Positions 33,399-42,027 of a stretch of DNA of 64,000 nucleotides are shown in pieces; position 1 is the stretch's first letter, and each line of letters begins with the position of its first letter. The position numbers and the translations under genes were made by a program. This DNA comes from Micromonospora_G sp040676775 (GTDB lineage Bacteria > Actinomycetota > Actinomycetes > Mycobacteriales > Micromonosporaceae), in assembly GCF_040676775.1 (NCBI RefSeq), contig NZ_JBFAPP010000026.1, forward strand, positions 1-64,000, read 5' to 3'. The notes under the pieces are model-generated. The model searched no databases and was not told the DNA's origin. It saw only the letters and a list, made by a program, of their open reading frames with translations.

Positions 33399-33440
33399 GA
33401 AGGGCCCCTCGTCGACGCGTTCCGATACGAGGGGCCCTTC
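33399..33440. terminator. Strong hairpin between convergent genes
   Basis: GAAGGGCCCCTCGT pairs perfectly over 14 bp with ACGAGGGGCCCTTC around a 14-base loop. It lies between the plus-strand small gene and the minus-strand DUF3140 gene and could terminate from both sides. Confidence 0.75.
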
Positions 33441-33460
33441 CTGTCGCCTAGCGCGTGGGG

Positions 33461-33506
33461 CCCATCGCCCAACTCCGCCTGACGCCCATCGCCCAACTCC
33501 GCCTGA
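33461..33506. repeat. 24-bp tandem duplication, intergenic
   Basis: CCCATCGCCCAACTCCGCCT occurs at 33461 and again at 33485 (period 24), including the next two bases GA in both copies. Non-coding as far as can be seen. Confidence 0.7.
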
Positions 33507-33545
33507 TGTTCCTCGCCTGGCGGCCGGTGGCGGCGGACCGCGGGG

Positions 33546-33896
33546 TCAGCGTTCGAGCAGGGGGTCGTGGCCCAGGTCGAGCAGGGCCCGGCGCCAGCCC
33601 TCGTCGCTCGGTCCGGCATCGGGGCGGGTGTCGAGCAGCCCTTCGATTCCGTCCACGGTCACCCGCATCACGTCGATGTCCTCCGGCGTCAGGTCGACCT
33701 TGCGCTTGCGCTTCACGGCGAGGATCTGCCGTCCCGGTTCGGGCAGGTCGAGGTCGGGGTCCGGGCTGAACGCCTCCTCCCCCGACCCCTGCGTCATCAA
33801 CCAGGTACGCAACTGCTCCGAGCTGACGTTGACCCGGTCGTGGAAGTCCTGCCAGAGTTGCTCGACCTCGGGCTCGATGCGTTGGTCGCGGGCCAT
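33546..33896 (-). CDS. DUF3140 family protein
   Basis: 116-aa soluble protein of unknown function, recognisable from EQLWQDFHDRVNVSSEQLRT, then the basic patch GRQILAVKRKRKVDLTPEDI and the end segment DEGWRRALLDLGHDPLLER. The ATG at 33896 has AAGGAG 5 bp upstream; a GTG one codon earlier is less likely. Its start overlaps the stop of the small gene upstream by one base (TGATG), which suggests coupled translation. The central KRKRK followed by an acidic helix might bind nucleic acid (inference). Confidence 0.85.
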   Translation of the reverse strand: MARDQRIEPEVEQLWQDFHDRVNVSSEQLRTWLMTQGSGEEAFSPDPDLDLPEPGRQILAVKRKRKVDLTPEDIDVMRVTVDGIEGLLDTRPDAGPSDEGWRRALLDLGHDPLLER

Positions 33897-34093
33897 CACC
33901 GCTCCTTCCGGGAGGTCGACGAGGTGCCCGCCGGGTCGTCCTCGCCCCGGTCACCCTCGTCACGGTCAGCGTCGTCGCGGTCGGGCCGGTCCCGCTCGCC
34001 CCGCAACTGCGTACGGTCCGGGTTGGCGGTCGGCGGCTGCAGCACCGCATCGGTCTTCGGGCTCTTCTCCCGGCTCTCCTCGGGTTGACTCAC
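33896..34093 (-). CDS. Small disordered charged protein
   Basis: 65-aa, very hydrophilic, probably disordered. From a GTG it reads (M)SQPEESREKSPKTDAVLQPP and ends in a Asp/Arg-rich run (RPDRDDADRDEGDRGEDDPA). Not recognised. Its stop overlaps the DUF3140 start (TGATG), the main reason to believe it is a real gene. Low-complexity composition makes it hard to exclude a chance frame. Confidence 0.45.
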   Translation of the reverse strand: MSQPEESREKSPKTDAVLQPPTANPDRTQLRGERDRPDRDDADRDEGDRGEDDPAGTSSTSRKER

Positions 34094-34241
34094 CGTCTGA
34101 CTCCCCTCGCCGTGCCGTCGGGACCTTCCGTATCCGCGCACCTCGACCCGCCGACCAGAGCACCGCAGCCCGCCCGCCCACCGGTGCCCGTCCGGCTGCC
34201 GGTACTCGTCCGGCTGCCGGTACTCGTCCGACCGGCGGCGC

Positions 34242-36806
34242 TCATTCGGCTGCCGCCGCGGCTGCGGCGGTGTTGCGTCCGCTGCTGTGGCCGCTGTCGG
34301 ACACGTCGAAGGTGAGCGCGCCGTCGGCGGCGTCGACGGTCACCCGCTGCCCCGGCGAGAGCGAACCGTCCAGCAACATCCGGGACAGCCGGTTGTCGAT
34401 CTCGCGTTGGATCGTCCGGCGCAACGGTCGGGCACCGAACTCCGGCTGGTAACCGTGCTCGGCGATCCAGTCCACCCCGGCGGTGGTGAAGTCGACCACG
34501 ATGTCCTGCGCGTGCAGGCGGCGGCGGGTGTCCTCGAGCAGCAACTCGGTGATCTGCCGCAACTGCTCGCTCTCCAACCGACGGAAGATGATCACCTCGT
34601 CGATCCGGTTGAGGAACTCCGGACGGAAGTGCTCCTGCAGCCGGCGCATCAGCCGCTCGCGCAGCTCGATGCTCTCGTCCTCTTCCCCGTCGCCGCCGAA
34701 CCCGACGCTGCGTTGGGTGCCGGTGATCAGCTCCGACCCCAGATTGCTCGTCATGATCAGTACGCTGTTGCGGAAGTTGACCGTACGGCCCTGGCTGTCG
34801 GTGAGCCGGCCGTCGTCGAGTACCTGCAACAGGATGTTGAACACGTCGGGATGCGCCTTCTCGATCTCGTCGAGCAGCACCACCGCGTACGGGCGGCGGC
34901 GTACCGCCTCGGTGAGCTGGCCCGCCTCCTCGTAGCCGACGTATCCGGGTGGAGCACCGACCAACCGGCTGACCGTGTGCCGTTCCTGGAACTCGCTCAT
35001 GTCGAGCCGGATCATCCGGTCGGACTCGCCGAACAGCGCCTCGGCCAGGGCCCGCGCCAGTTCGGTCTTGCCGACCCCGGTCGGGCCGAGGAACAGGAAA
35101 CTGCCCATCGGCCGGTCCGGATCCGCCAGCCCGGTACGCGAGCGCCGCACCGCCTCGGCGACCGCGTTGACCGCGTCGTCCTGGCCGACGATCCGCTCGT
35201 GCAGGTGCCCCTCCAACCGCAGCAGCCGGTCGCGTTCCTCCTCGGTGAGCTGGCTGACCGGGATTCCGGTCGCGCGGGAGACCACCTCGGCGATCTCCTG
35301 TGGGCGTACCTCGGGCACCTGCTGCTGGCCGTTGTCGCCCCGGGACGACTCGATCCGCTCCTGCACGCCCTGCAACCGGTCGCGCAACTGCGACGCCCGC
35401 TCGTACTGCTCGTCGGCGACCGCCTGTTCCTTGTCCCGGCGCAGGTCCTCGAGCTCCCGCTCCAGGTCGCGTACGTCGTTGTCGGGCGTACGGGTGCGCA
35501 GCCGTACCCGGGCGCCCGCCTGGTCGAGCAGGTCGATCGCCTTGTCCGGCAGGAACCGGTCGGTCAGGTAGCGGTCGGACAGTTCGGAGGCGGCGACCAG
35601 GGCCTCGTCGCTGAAGCGCACCTGGTGGTGTGCCTCGTACCGGTCACGCAGCCCGCGCAGGATCGCCACCGTGTCGTCGACCGACGGCTCCGGCACCAGC
35701 ACCGGCTGGAACCGCCGGGCCAGTGCCGCGTCCTTCTCGATGTGCCGCCGGTACTCGTTCAGCGTGGTCGCGCCGACGACCCGCAACTCGCCCCGGGCGA
35801 GCGCCGGCTTGAGCATGTTGCTGGCGTCCATCCCGCCCTCGCTGCCCGCGCCACCGGCGCCGACCAGGGTGTGCAGTTCGTCGAGGAAGACGATGAGCTC
35901 CTCACCGTGGGCGCGGATCTCGTCGATGACCTTCTTCAGCCGCTCCTCGAAGTCGCCGCGGTAGCGGGTGCCGGCGACCAACCCGGCCAGGTCGAGTTGG
36001 ACCACCCGCTTGCCGAGCAGGGTGCGGGGTACGTCGCCGTCGGCGATCCGCTCCGCCAGCCCTTCGACGATGGCGGTCTTGCCGACCCCGGCCTCGCCGA
36101 TCAGCACCGGGTTGTTCTTGGTCCGGCGGGACAGGATCTCCACCGCCTGCTCGATCTCGTCGGCCCGGCCGATGACCGGGTCGATCTCGTCGGCGCGGGC
36201 CAGGTCGGTGAGGTCCTGGCCGTACTGGTCCAGGGTCGGGGTGCCCCGGTCGGGCTTGGGTCCGGGCGCACCGGAGCGCTCCGAGTTGGCGTTCTGCAGC
36301 GACTGCGGCTGGATCCGGCCGGCGGCGAGCATCCGCCCGGCCGGTGACTCGGGGTTGAGCGGCAGGGCCATCAGGATGTGCTCGGGTCCGATGTAGGAGG
36401 CGCCCATGGCGCGGGAGAGCTGGTGGGCGTCGAGCAGCGCCCGCTTCGCGGCCGGGGTGAGGGAGAGGTTCGGCGGCACCTGACCCTGCGGTGCCGGCTC
36501 GGCCGGGCGCTGCTGGCCGCCGAGCGCGCCGGCCAGCGCGTCGGGGTCGGCCCCGGCCCGGCGGACGAGTTCGCGCAGCGGCTCGCGCTGCAGGGCGGCC
36601 CAGAGCAGGTGATCGGTGTCGAGGTCGTTGCTGGAGGCGGAGGCGGCCCGGCGGGCAGCGTCGGCGAGCAGTTCCCGGGCATCGGCGGTCATCAGCCGGG
36701 TGATGTCGACCCGGTGTGCCGGACGGCGACCCTCACCGCGCCCGAAGTACCGCGCCAGGAACTCGTCCCAGGGGTCAACGCCGGAGTCACCGGGTGGCTG
36801 CGTCAT
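34242..36806 (-). CDS. ClpB/ClpC-type AAA+ ATPase
   Basis: 854-aa ATP-dependent unfoldase or disaggregase of the Hsp100 family, cytosolic. A double Clp N-domain (about 35-185) is followed by the first AAA module (Walker A GEAGVGKT near 237, Walker B IVFLDELHTL). A short coiled-coil middle region (DLERELEDLRRDKEQAVADE) comes next, then the second AAA module (GPTGVGKT near 573, VVLLDEIEKA) and the C-terminal D2-small domain. The middle region is shorter than in ClpB, and I saw no ClpP-binding loop with confidence, so ClpB versus ClpC cannot be decided. The C-terminus is Ala-rich (AAAAAAAE). Start: ATG 36806 with AAGGGGA upstream. Confidence 0.95.
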   Translation of the reverse strand: MTQPPGDSGVDPWDEFLARYFGRGEGRRPAHRVDITRLMTADARELLADAARRAASASSNDLDTDHLLWAALQREPLRELVRRAGADPDALAGALGGQQRPAEPAPQGQVPPNLSLTPAAKRALLDAHQLSRAMGASYIGPEHILMALPLNPESPAGRMLAAGRIQPQSLQNANSERSGAPGPKPDRGTPTLDQYGQDLTDLARADEIDPVIGRADEIEQAVEILSRRTKNNPVLIGEAGVGKTAIVEGLAERIADGDVPRTLLGKRVVQLDLAGLVAGTRYRGDFEERLKKVIDEIRAHGEELIVFLDELHTLVGAGGAGSEGGMDASNMLKPALARGELRVVGATTLNEYRRHIEKDAALARRFQPVLVPEPSVDDTVAILRGLRDRYEAHHQVRFSDEALVAASELSDRYLTDRFLPDKAIDLLDQAGARVRLRTRTPDNDVRDLERELEDLRRDKEQAVADEQYERASQLRDRLQGVQERIESSRGDNGQQQVPEVRPQEIAEVVSRATGIPVSQLTEEERDRLLRLEGHLHERIVGQDDAVNAVAEAVRRSRTGLADPDRPMGSFLFLGPTGVGKTELARALAEALFGESDRMIRLDMSEFQERHTVSRLVGAPPGYVGYEEAGQLTEAVRRRPYAVVLLDEIEKAHPDVFNILLQVLDDGRLTDSQGRTVNFRNSVLIMTSNLGSELITGTQRSVGFGGDGEEDESIELRERLMRRLQEHFRPEFLNRIDEVIIFRRLESEQLRQITELLLEDTRRRLHAQDIVVDFTTAGVDWIAEHGYQPEFGARPLRRTIQREIDNRLSRMLLDGSLSPGQRVTVDAADGALTFDVSDSGHSSGRNTAAAAAAAE

Positions 36807-36895
36807 CTCTGGTCCCCTTCGACGGGCAAGACACGGTCGGCGTGGCCTACCCCGCGACAGGCCCGACAAACGTGCGCCGATGGCAGGCTGACCCC

Positions 36896-37276
36896 ATGGA
36901 GACCGAGCCGCTGCTGGTGGTGGATGCCGCGAACGTGATGGGTTCCCGGCCGGACGGCTGGTGGCGGGACCGGGCCGGGGCGGCCGGGCGGCTGCGCGAC
37001 GCGCTCACGCCAGTCGCCGAGACGGGTCTGCCGGACCTGCCCGGTCCGGTCGAGGTGGTGCTGGTGGTCGAGGGTGCGGCCCGCGACATCCCCGGTGCCG
37101 AGCGGGTCCGGGTGGTGGCGGCCGCCGGGTCGGGCGACGACCGGATCGTCGAGCTGGTCCGGGCGGAGGCTGCGGGGCGGCACTGCGTGGTGGTCACCGC
37201 CGACCGGGAGCTGCGGGCCCGCGTGCAGGCACTGGGGGCGGAGGTACGCGGTCCGCGCTGGTTGCGTCCCGACTGA
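36896..37276 (+). CDS. NYN/PIN-like domain protein
   Basis: 126-aa protein with the acidic layout of a PIN/NYN-type nuclease: Asp in LLVVDAANVMGSRPDGWW at the N-terminus, a central Asp pair (GSGDDRIVELVRAEA), and CVVVTADRELRARVQALGAE near the end. Such folds cleave RNA with metal ions; activity here is inferred. The ATG at 36896 begins METEPLLVVDAAN. Divergent from the Clp ATPase gene with an 89-bp spacer, which must hold both promoters. Confidence 0.85.
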   Translation: METEPLLVVDAANVMGSRPDGWWRDRAGAAGRLRDALTPVAETGLPDLPGPVEVVLVVEGAARDIPGAERVRVVAAAGSGDDRIVELVRAEAAGRHCVVVTADRELRARVQALGAEVRGPRWLRPD

Positions 37277-37504
37277 CGAGCGCCGTACGCCGGGTCGGGC
37301 GGCTGCCGTACCCCGTCTTGGGCATTCTGTCGGAGATCCGACTCAATGTTGCCCGAAAAGGCTGGTGCTGCGGTCCGACCTCGGACTCCGTCAGAAGCCA
37401 CGGTGCGCGTCGGAACGGACACTGAGGCGACAACCGCCCACGGGGGTATGTTGACCCCAGAACAAATCCAGAGCCCTCCCCGCCCGCCCCCAGGAGGTTT
37501 CGCC

Positions 37505-37765
37505 GTGGCGAGCGTCGCCGAGCTGAAAGCAGCCATCGATGCCGCCCTCCAGCAGATCACCGAGGGCCAGACCGCGGTGCAGGCGGCCAGCGAGAAGCTG
37601 ACCGAGGCACAGCAGACCCTGGCCGGCGCACTGGAGGGCAGTGGACACGAGACCGTCAGCGCCGCCCAGGCCTCGCTCTCCCAGGCCTCCCAGGAACTGG
37701 AGGAATGCCTCTCCGCGACCCTGGCCGCGGTGGAGCAGGCGCAGCTCTACGTCTCGACGCTCTGA
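37505..37765 (+). CDS. Small helical coiled-coil protein, first gene of FtsK unit
   Basis: 86-aa protein made of two long helices (ASVAELKAAIDAALQQITEG, then SEKLTEAQQTLAGALEGSGH and SQASQELEECLSATLAAVEQ). Size and helical-hairpin shape recall WXG100/ESX substrates, but there is no W-x-G at the turn, so it is not a standard family member. The GTG start has AGGAGG 8 bp upstream. It is followed 7 bp later by the 289-aa gene and then by the FtsK-like ATPase. It could be a secreted substrate, a DNA- or membrane-organising adaptor, or a structural subunit of the system. Confidence 0.8.
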   Translation: MASVAELKAAIDAALQQITEGQTAVQAASEKLTEAQQTLAGALEGSGHETVSAAQASLSQASQELEECLSATLAAVEQAQLYVSTL

Positions 37766-37772
37766 GCCGCCG

Positions 37773-38642
37773 ATGTCCATCGTGGAGGAACTGGGCGCGC
37801 AGGTGCGAGCCGCCGCCGACGAGCTGCCGGTGGCGTTGGTGACGGAGGCGCTGGACCGGCTCCGGCAGGCCGCGGACCGGCTGCGCTGGGTCCGCCAGGA
37901 ATCGGCCGACCCGATGGGTGTGCCCGAGCTGTCCGCCGCCACCGAGCACGCGGAAACCGCCGGACACACCCTGCGGGTGGCACAGGACCAGTTCGCCGCG
38001 TACCTGGCCGCGATCGGGTTGGCCGGCGACGGCCCACCGGCCGCCGGGCAGCCGCAGCGGCGGGAGCCGACCGACGATCAGCCGACCGCCGGGCCGGGAG
38101 CCGTACCGGAGCCGCGCGGGGAGGCCGGGCCGGTGCACCGGTGGTGGTCGGTGCGGGTGACCGAGCTGACCGGCCAGCGGGACTCACCCGAGGCAAAACC
38201 GGACCGCGAGATCACCGACGCCGAGGACCTGCTGCGCCGGGTGGCCGAACGGGTACGCGCCGACGACCGCGGCCAGCTGCACGCCCAGCTCCGTGACGTA
38301 CCGGCCGACGTGGGGCTGGGGATGGCCGCGGTGGCCCCACCGATGCTGCGCGACCTGGCGGCCGAACTGCTCGGGCACCCGCCCCGGGCGCAGGACCTGC
38401 CCCGGCTGCGCGGCGAACTCACCGGCAAGGCCCGCGACCTGCTCCCGGGGCTGCCCGCCGAGGTGCTGGAGACAGCACTGAGCCGGGTCTGCCGGATGCC
38501 GCCACCGAAGAACCCCACCGCGCCACCGCACCCGGCCGACCCGGCGGTGGCCGCCGGAGTGCTCACCGGCCTGCTGCTCAACCGACTCGGCCGCGACGCC
38601 CGGTCGGTGGCCGCCCAGACCCTGCGGGAGTCCGATGGCTGA
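37773..38642 (+). CDS. Helical protein of FtsK unit
   Basis: 289-aa soluble protein, not recognised. N-terminal ~85 residues are helical (MSIVEELGAQVRAAADELPV, LRQAADRLRWVRQESADP). A Pro/Gly/Gln-rich linker (about 90-120) leads to a second domain starting VHRWWSVRVTELTGQ with further helices (EDLLRRVAERVRADDRGQLH, PPMLRDLAAELLGHPPRAQD). The end overlaps the FtsK-like gene by 8 bp (ATG 38635), so the proteins are co-produced and probably interact. Equivalent genes sit next to FtsK/SpoIIIE-domain genes in related actinomycetes as far as I recall. Confidence 0.82.
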   Translation: MSIVEELGAQVRAAADELPVALVTEALDRLRQAADRLRWVRQESADPMGVPELSAATEHAETAGHTLRVAQDQFAAYLAAIGLAGDGPPAAGQPQRREPTDDQPTAGPGAVPEPRGEAGPVHRWWSVRVTELTGQRDSPEAKPDREITDAEDLLRRVAERVRADDRGQLHAQLRDVPADVGLGMAAVAPPMLRDLAAELLGHPPRAQDLPRLRGELTGKARDLLPGLPAEVLETALSRVCRMPPPKNPTAPPHPADPAVAAGVLTGLLLNRLGRDARSVAAQTLRESDG

Positions 38643-41337
38643 CGTCCGGACCCAGCTCGTCGCCCGGGTCCGCGGCATGCTGTCGCACGCGCTCGGCGCG
38701 ACCCGGGGTCGGCTGACCCAGGCCCGTACCGAACTCGACGGCTCGCGCGACCGGTTGGCCCGGACCCGGCGGGCCGCCGCGCGGGTGCCGCAGCGGGTCG
38801 GCGCCGAACGGGACCGCCGGCTCGCCGAGATCGCCGACGAGTACGAGGGCCAGCTTGTCGAGCTGGCTCGGCGTACCGCCGAGGCGGCGACCGACGAGGC
38901 GCCCGGCGCGGCCAGCGCACCCTGGTCCCGGTGGCGGCCGAGCCCGGCCGACCGGCACGAACCCGCCGGTGCGCTGCGGGTCGGCGCGGTCCGGCTGCCC
39001 GGTGCCGAACCGGTGCCGGCGCTGGTGCCGCTGCTGGACCGGGGACACGTGCACCTGGCCGGCGACGACCGGGCCGGCTGCGACGCCGTGGTGGCCGCCC
39101 TGCTGCTGCGGGCGATCGGTCGCGCCGAACCCGGCGCCGTCCGGCTGATCGGCTACGACCCGGAGCACCTGGGCGGCGGGCTGGCCGGTTTCGCCCCGCT
39201 GTCCACCGCCGGGTTGCTCACCTTCGTCGGCCCGGGCGGTCTGGCCCGCCTCCTCGACGACCTGGTCGACCAGATCCGGCGGATCAACGAAACCGTGCTC
39301 GCCGGTGAGTACGGATCGCTGCGCGAACTGGCCGCCGCCACCGGCCGGCGTCCCGAACCCTGGCGGGTGGCGGTGCTGCTCGGCGGGGACGAGTTGTCCC
39401 GGCACGAGCGCGGCCAACTCGACCGGGTGGTCCGCACCGGTGCCGCCTGCGGGGTGCACCTGGTGGTCCGGGGCATCGAGCTGCCCGACGAGCCGAACGT
39501 CGAGCGGGTCCTGGTCGGTGACGGACTGACCCGGCTGCGTACCGCGCCGGGGCTGGCCGTACGGCTCGATCCGCCGCCGCCGGCCGCCCTGGTCACCGAC
39601 ACCTGCCGGGAGATCGCCGCGACGGTCACCGCCGGTCCCGCACCGGCACCGTTCACCGACCTGCTGCCACCGGTGGACCAGATGTGGAAGGAAGGCTCGG
39701 CGACCGGCCTGACCGTGCCGATCGGCGACGGGCCGCAGGGCCGCCCGGTGCTGCTCAGCCTCGGCGACTACCCGCCACACGCGTTGATCGGCGGCCCGTC
39801 CGGCACCGGCAAGACAAACCTGATCTTCGCCTGGATCGGTTCGCTCGCCGCCCGCTACTCCCCCGCCGAACTGGAGTTCTACCTGCTCGACTTCAAGGAG
39901 GGGGTGTCCTTCGCCCGGTTCGCCCAGGGCCGGCGGGACCCGAGCTGGCTGCCGCACATGCGGCTGGTCGGGATCAACGTCAACACCGACCGCGAGTTCG
40001 GGCTGGCGCTGCTGCGTTTCCTCGCCGAGGAACTGCGCCGCCGGGCCGACGCCGCCAAACGGCACGAGGTGACCAAACTCGCCGAGCTGCGCGCGGTCGA
40101 CCCGGACGGGCACTGGCCCAGGATCGTGGCGGTCGTCGACGAGTTCCAGATGCTGCTCGCCGGCCGGGACGCGGTCGCCCGGGAGGCCGCCGACCTGCTC
40201 GAAGACCTGGCCCGACGAGGCCGGTCGCAGGGCATCCACCTGGTCCTCGCGTCGCAGGACGTACGCGGCATCGAGGCGCTGTGGGGACGGCCCGCGCTGG
40301 TCGCCCAGTTCACCCTGCGGATCGCGCTGCCGAAGGCGCTGCGCATCCTCGCCGAGCGCAACGACGCGGCCCAGGCGCTGCCCCGGCACCACGCGGTGAT
40401 CAATGCCGAGTCCGGCATGGCAGAGGGCAACCAGGTGGCCCGGATCCCGTCGGCCAGCGACTGGGGCACCTGGAGCGAGCTGCAGAACCAGCTCTGGCGG
40501 ATGCGCCCGCAGGACGCCGCGCCGGCCCGGTTGTTCGACGGCGACGCCGTACCCCGGCTGGCCGAGGCGCCGGACTTCGCGGCGCTGCGACCGGTCGAGG
40601 AGGCGGCCGAGAGCCGGGCCGCCGGTGGTCCCCGCGGGCCGGTCGCCCTGCTCGGCGAGATCATCGACGTCCAGTCACGGTCGGCCGGAATGCGCCTGCC
40701 CCGGGCACCCGGCCGCAACCTCGCCATCATCGGCACCCGGGTGGACGAGGCGTGCGCGGTGCTCGACGCGGCGGCGCGCTCCCTGCACCGGCAGCACGCG
40801 CCCGGCACCGCCAGGTTCTCGATCGCCTGCCTGGACCCGGACGCCGACTCGGCCGCCCGTACGCTCTACGACTCCCTCGGCGACGACGCGGCCTGGTACG
40901 ACGAGGAGACGGTGCCGGAGCTGATGAGCGAGACGGCCACCGGCCTCGGGTTGGGTGCCGCGCCGGGCGAACCGCACTACCTGCTGCTGTACGCGGTCGA
41001 CGCCGCCGCCGGCCGGCTGGCGGCTCGGGCCGGTGGGCGTACCGGGCTGGAACACCTGCGGCAGATCCTGCACGACGGGCCGGAGCGGCGCACCCACGTA
41101 CTGGCCTGGTGGCGTGGAGTGGCCCGGATGCGGGCCGACCTCGGGGGCCCGGCCTCGCGTACGGACCAGATCGGTGCCTGGGTGGCGCTGGACGTACAGG
41201 GCGCGGAGCTGGGCTCGGCCCTGTATCCGGGCACCGGTGGGCCGGACTGGTATCCGAGGCCGTGGCGCGGGCTCTTCTTCGACCGGGCGGTGCACCGTAC
41301 CGGGCAGACGATCATCCCGTACGGACCGGCCCGATGA
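38635..41337 (+). CDS. FtsK/SpoIIIE-domain ATPase, EccC-like architecture
   Basis: 900-aa predicted motor ATPase. Residues 1 to ~85 are a charged helical/coiled-coil segment with no membrane helix, unlike true FtsK. The central FtsK/SpoIIIE domain (about 345-620) has Walker A GPSGTGKT at 387-394 and Walker B VAVVDEF with D502-E503, followed by LARRGRSQGIHLVLASQDVR typical of the family. Flanking regions look like two further, degenerate copies of the same fold: N-terminal GHVHLAGDDRAGCDAVVAAL and C-terminal GRNLAIIGTRVDEACAVLDA, both lacking the P-loop lysine. One active plus two degenerate FtsK domains in tandem recalls EccC of type VII secretion, but the order differs. It overlaps both neighbours (8 bp and 4 bp). 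Confidence 0.9.
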   Translation: MADVRTQLVARVRGMLSHALGATRGRLTQARTELDGSRDRLARTRRAAARVPQRVGAERDRRLAEIADEYEGQLVELARRTAEAATDEAPGAASAPWSRWRPSPADRHEPAGALRVGAVRLPGAEPVPALVPLLDRGHVHLAGDDRAGCDAVVAALLLRAIGRAEPGAVRLIGYDPEHLGGGLAGFAPLSTAGLLTFVGPGGLARLLDDLVDQIRRINETVLAGEYGSLRELAAATGRRPEPWRVAVLLGGDELSRHERGQLDRVVRTGAACGVHLVVRGIELPDEPNVERVLVGDGLTRLRTAPGLAVRLDPPPPAALVTDTCREIAATVTAGPAPAPFTDLLPPVDQMWKEGSATGLTVPIGDGPQGRPVLLSLGDYPPHALIGGPSGTGKTNLIFAWIGSLAARYSPAELEFYLLDFKEGVSFARFAQGRRDPSWLPHMRLVGINVNTDREFGLALLRFLAEELRRRADAAKRHEVTKLAELRAVDPDGHWPRIVAVVDEFQMLLAGRDAVAREAADLLEDLARRGRSQGIHLVLASQDVRGIEALWGRPALVAQFTLRIALPKALRILAERNDAAQALPRHHAVINAESGMAEGNQVARIPSASDWGTWSELQNQLWRMRPQDAAPARLFDGDAVPRLAEAPDFAALRPVEEAAESRAAGGPRGPVALLGEIIDVQSRSAGMRLPRAPGRNLAIIGTRVDEACAVLDAAARSLHRQHAPGTARFSIACLDPDADSAARTLYDSLGDDAAWYDEETVPELMSETATGLGLGAAPGEPHYLLLYAVDAAAGRLAARAGGRTGLEHLRQILHDGPERRTHVLAWWRGVARMRADLGGPASRTDQIGAWVALDVQGAELGSALYPGTGGPDWYPRPWRGLFFDRAVHRTGQTIIPYGPAR

Positions 41338-41984
41338 GCGGGACGTACGCCGAGCTGATCCGCCGGCTGGCCGAGATGACCGCGCGGATGGACGCCGAAC
41401 GGGGCGAGGCGCAGAGCTGGTACGCCGGCCAGGTCTCCGCCGCCGAACGCGCCGTACGCGACGCCGAGCAGGCGGTACGGCGGGCTGAGGCGGAGTTGGA
41501 GGAGGCACGGCAGGAGGCCGAGTCGACCGACGCCGAGGTGCTCCTGCTCTGGCAGACGCTGCGGGAACGGCTCGGCGGCGGGGTGCGCCGGATCGGTGAC
41601 CCCCCGGTGCCGACCGCGGGTGCGCCGACGGATCCGAGAATGCTGCTCGACGGGGTCCGGGACCTGCTGGACCGGGCCAGGCATCCGGGTGAGTTGCCCG
41701 GCTCGGCCCAGCCGCTGCTGGCGGTCTTCGGCGTACTCGGTGCGGCGGTCGCGTACGCCCTGGGGTTCGCGGCCCGCGCGGCCGGCGTGCGGTACGGCGG
41801 CGACCTGGCCATCGGGATGCCGGTGCTCGGTCTGGTGGTGACGCTGGTCGGCCCGGTGGTCGGGCTGGCGCCGGCGAAGCTGCTCGCCGACCGCCGGCAC
41901 GCCGGGCTGGACCCGAAGTCGGTGACCGTCGTGGTGGCCGCCGGTCTGCTCACCACCGCTGCCCTCTTCGCCCTGGTGCGCTGA
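41334..41984 (+). CDS. Coiled-coil membrane protein, last gene of FtsK unit
   Basis: 216-aa membrane protein. The first ~75 residues form a highly charged coiled coil (AERAVRDAEQAVRRAEAELE, EARQEAESTDAEVLLLWQTL). The second half has about three membrane helices (LLAVFGVLGAAVAYALGF, IGMPVLGLVVTLVGPVVGLA, VTVVVAAGLLTTAALFALV) with a basic loop between the second and third. The ATG overlaps the FtsK-like stop by 4 bp. The ATPase lacks its own membrane segment, so this protein is a plausible membrane anchor or channel element (inference). Confidence 0.85.
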   Translation: MSGTYAELIRRLAEMTARMDAERGEAQSWYAGQVSAAERAVRDAEQAVRRAEAELEEARQEAESTDAEVLLLWQTLRERLGGGVRRIGDPPVPTAGAPTDPRMLLDGVRDLLDRARHPGELPGSAQPLLAVFGVLGAAVAYALGFAARAAGVRYGGDLAIGMPVLGLVVTLVGPVVGLAPAKLLADRRHAGLDPKSVTVVVAAGLLTTAALFALVR

Positions 41985-41989
41985 CGGCG

Positions 41990-42027
41990 ACCCGCCCGAC
42001 CCCGCTTTCGCGCGCGGTCAGGCGGGT
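41990..42027. terminator. Bidirectional hairpin terminator
   Basis: ACCCGCC-C-GACC pairs with GGTC-A-GGCGGGT (11 bp and one mismatch). It lies between the plus-strand FtsK unit and the minus-strand oxygenase gene and includes the latter's stop codon. Confidence 0.6.

Noticed and set aside
34287..36347. 686-aa open frame antisense to the Clp ATPase gene
   Set aside because: Shadow of a clear AAA+ gene with intact Walker motifs on the other strand.
37505..37765. 86-aa protein as a genuine WXG100 substrate
   Set aside because: Size and helices fit, but there is no W-x-G at the expected turn, so only an analogy is claimed.
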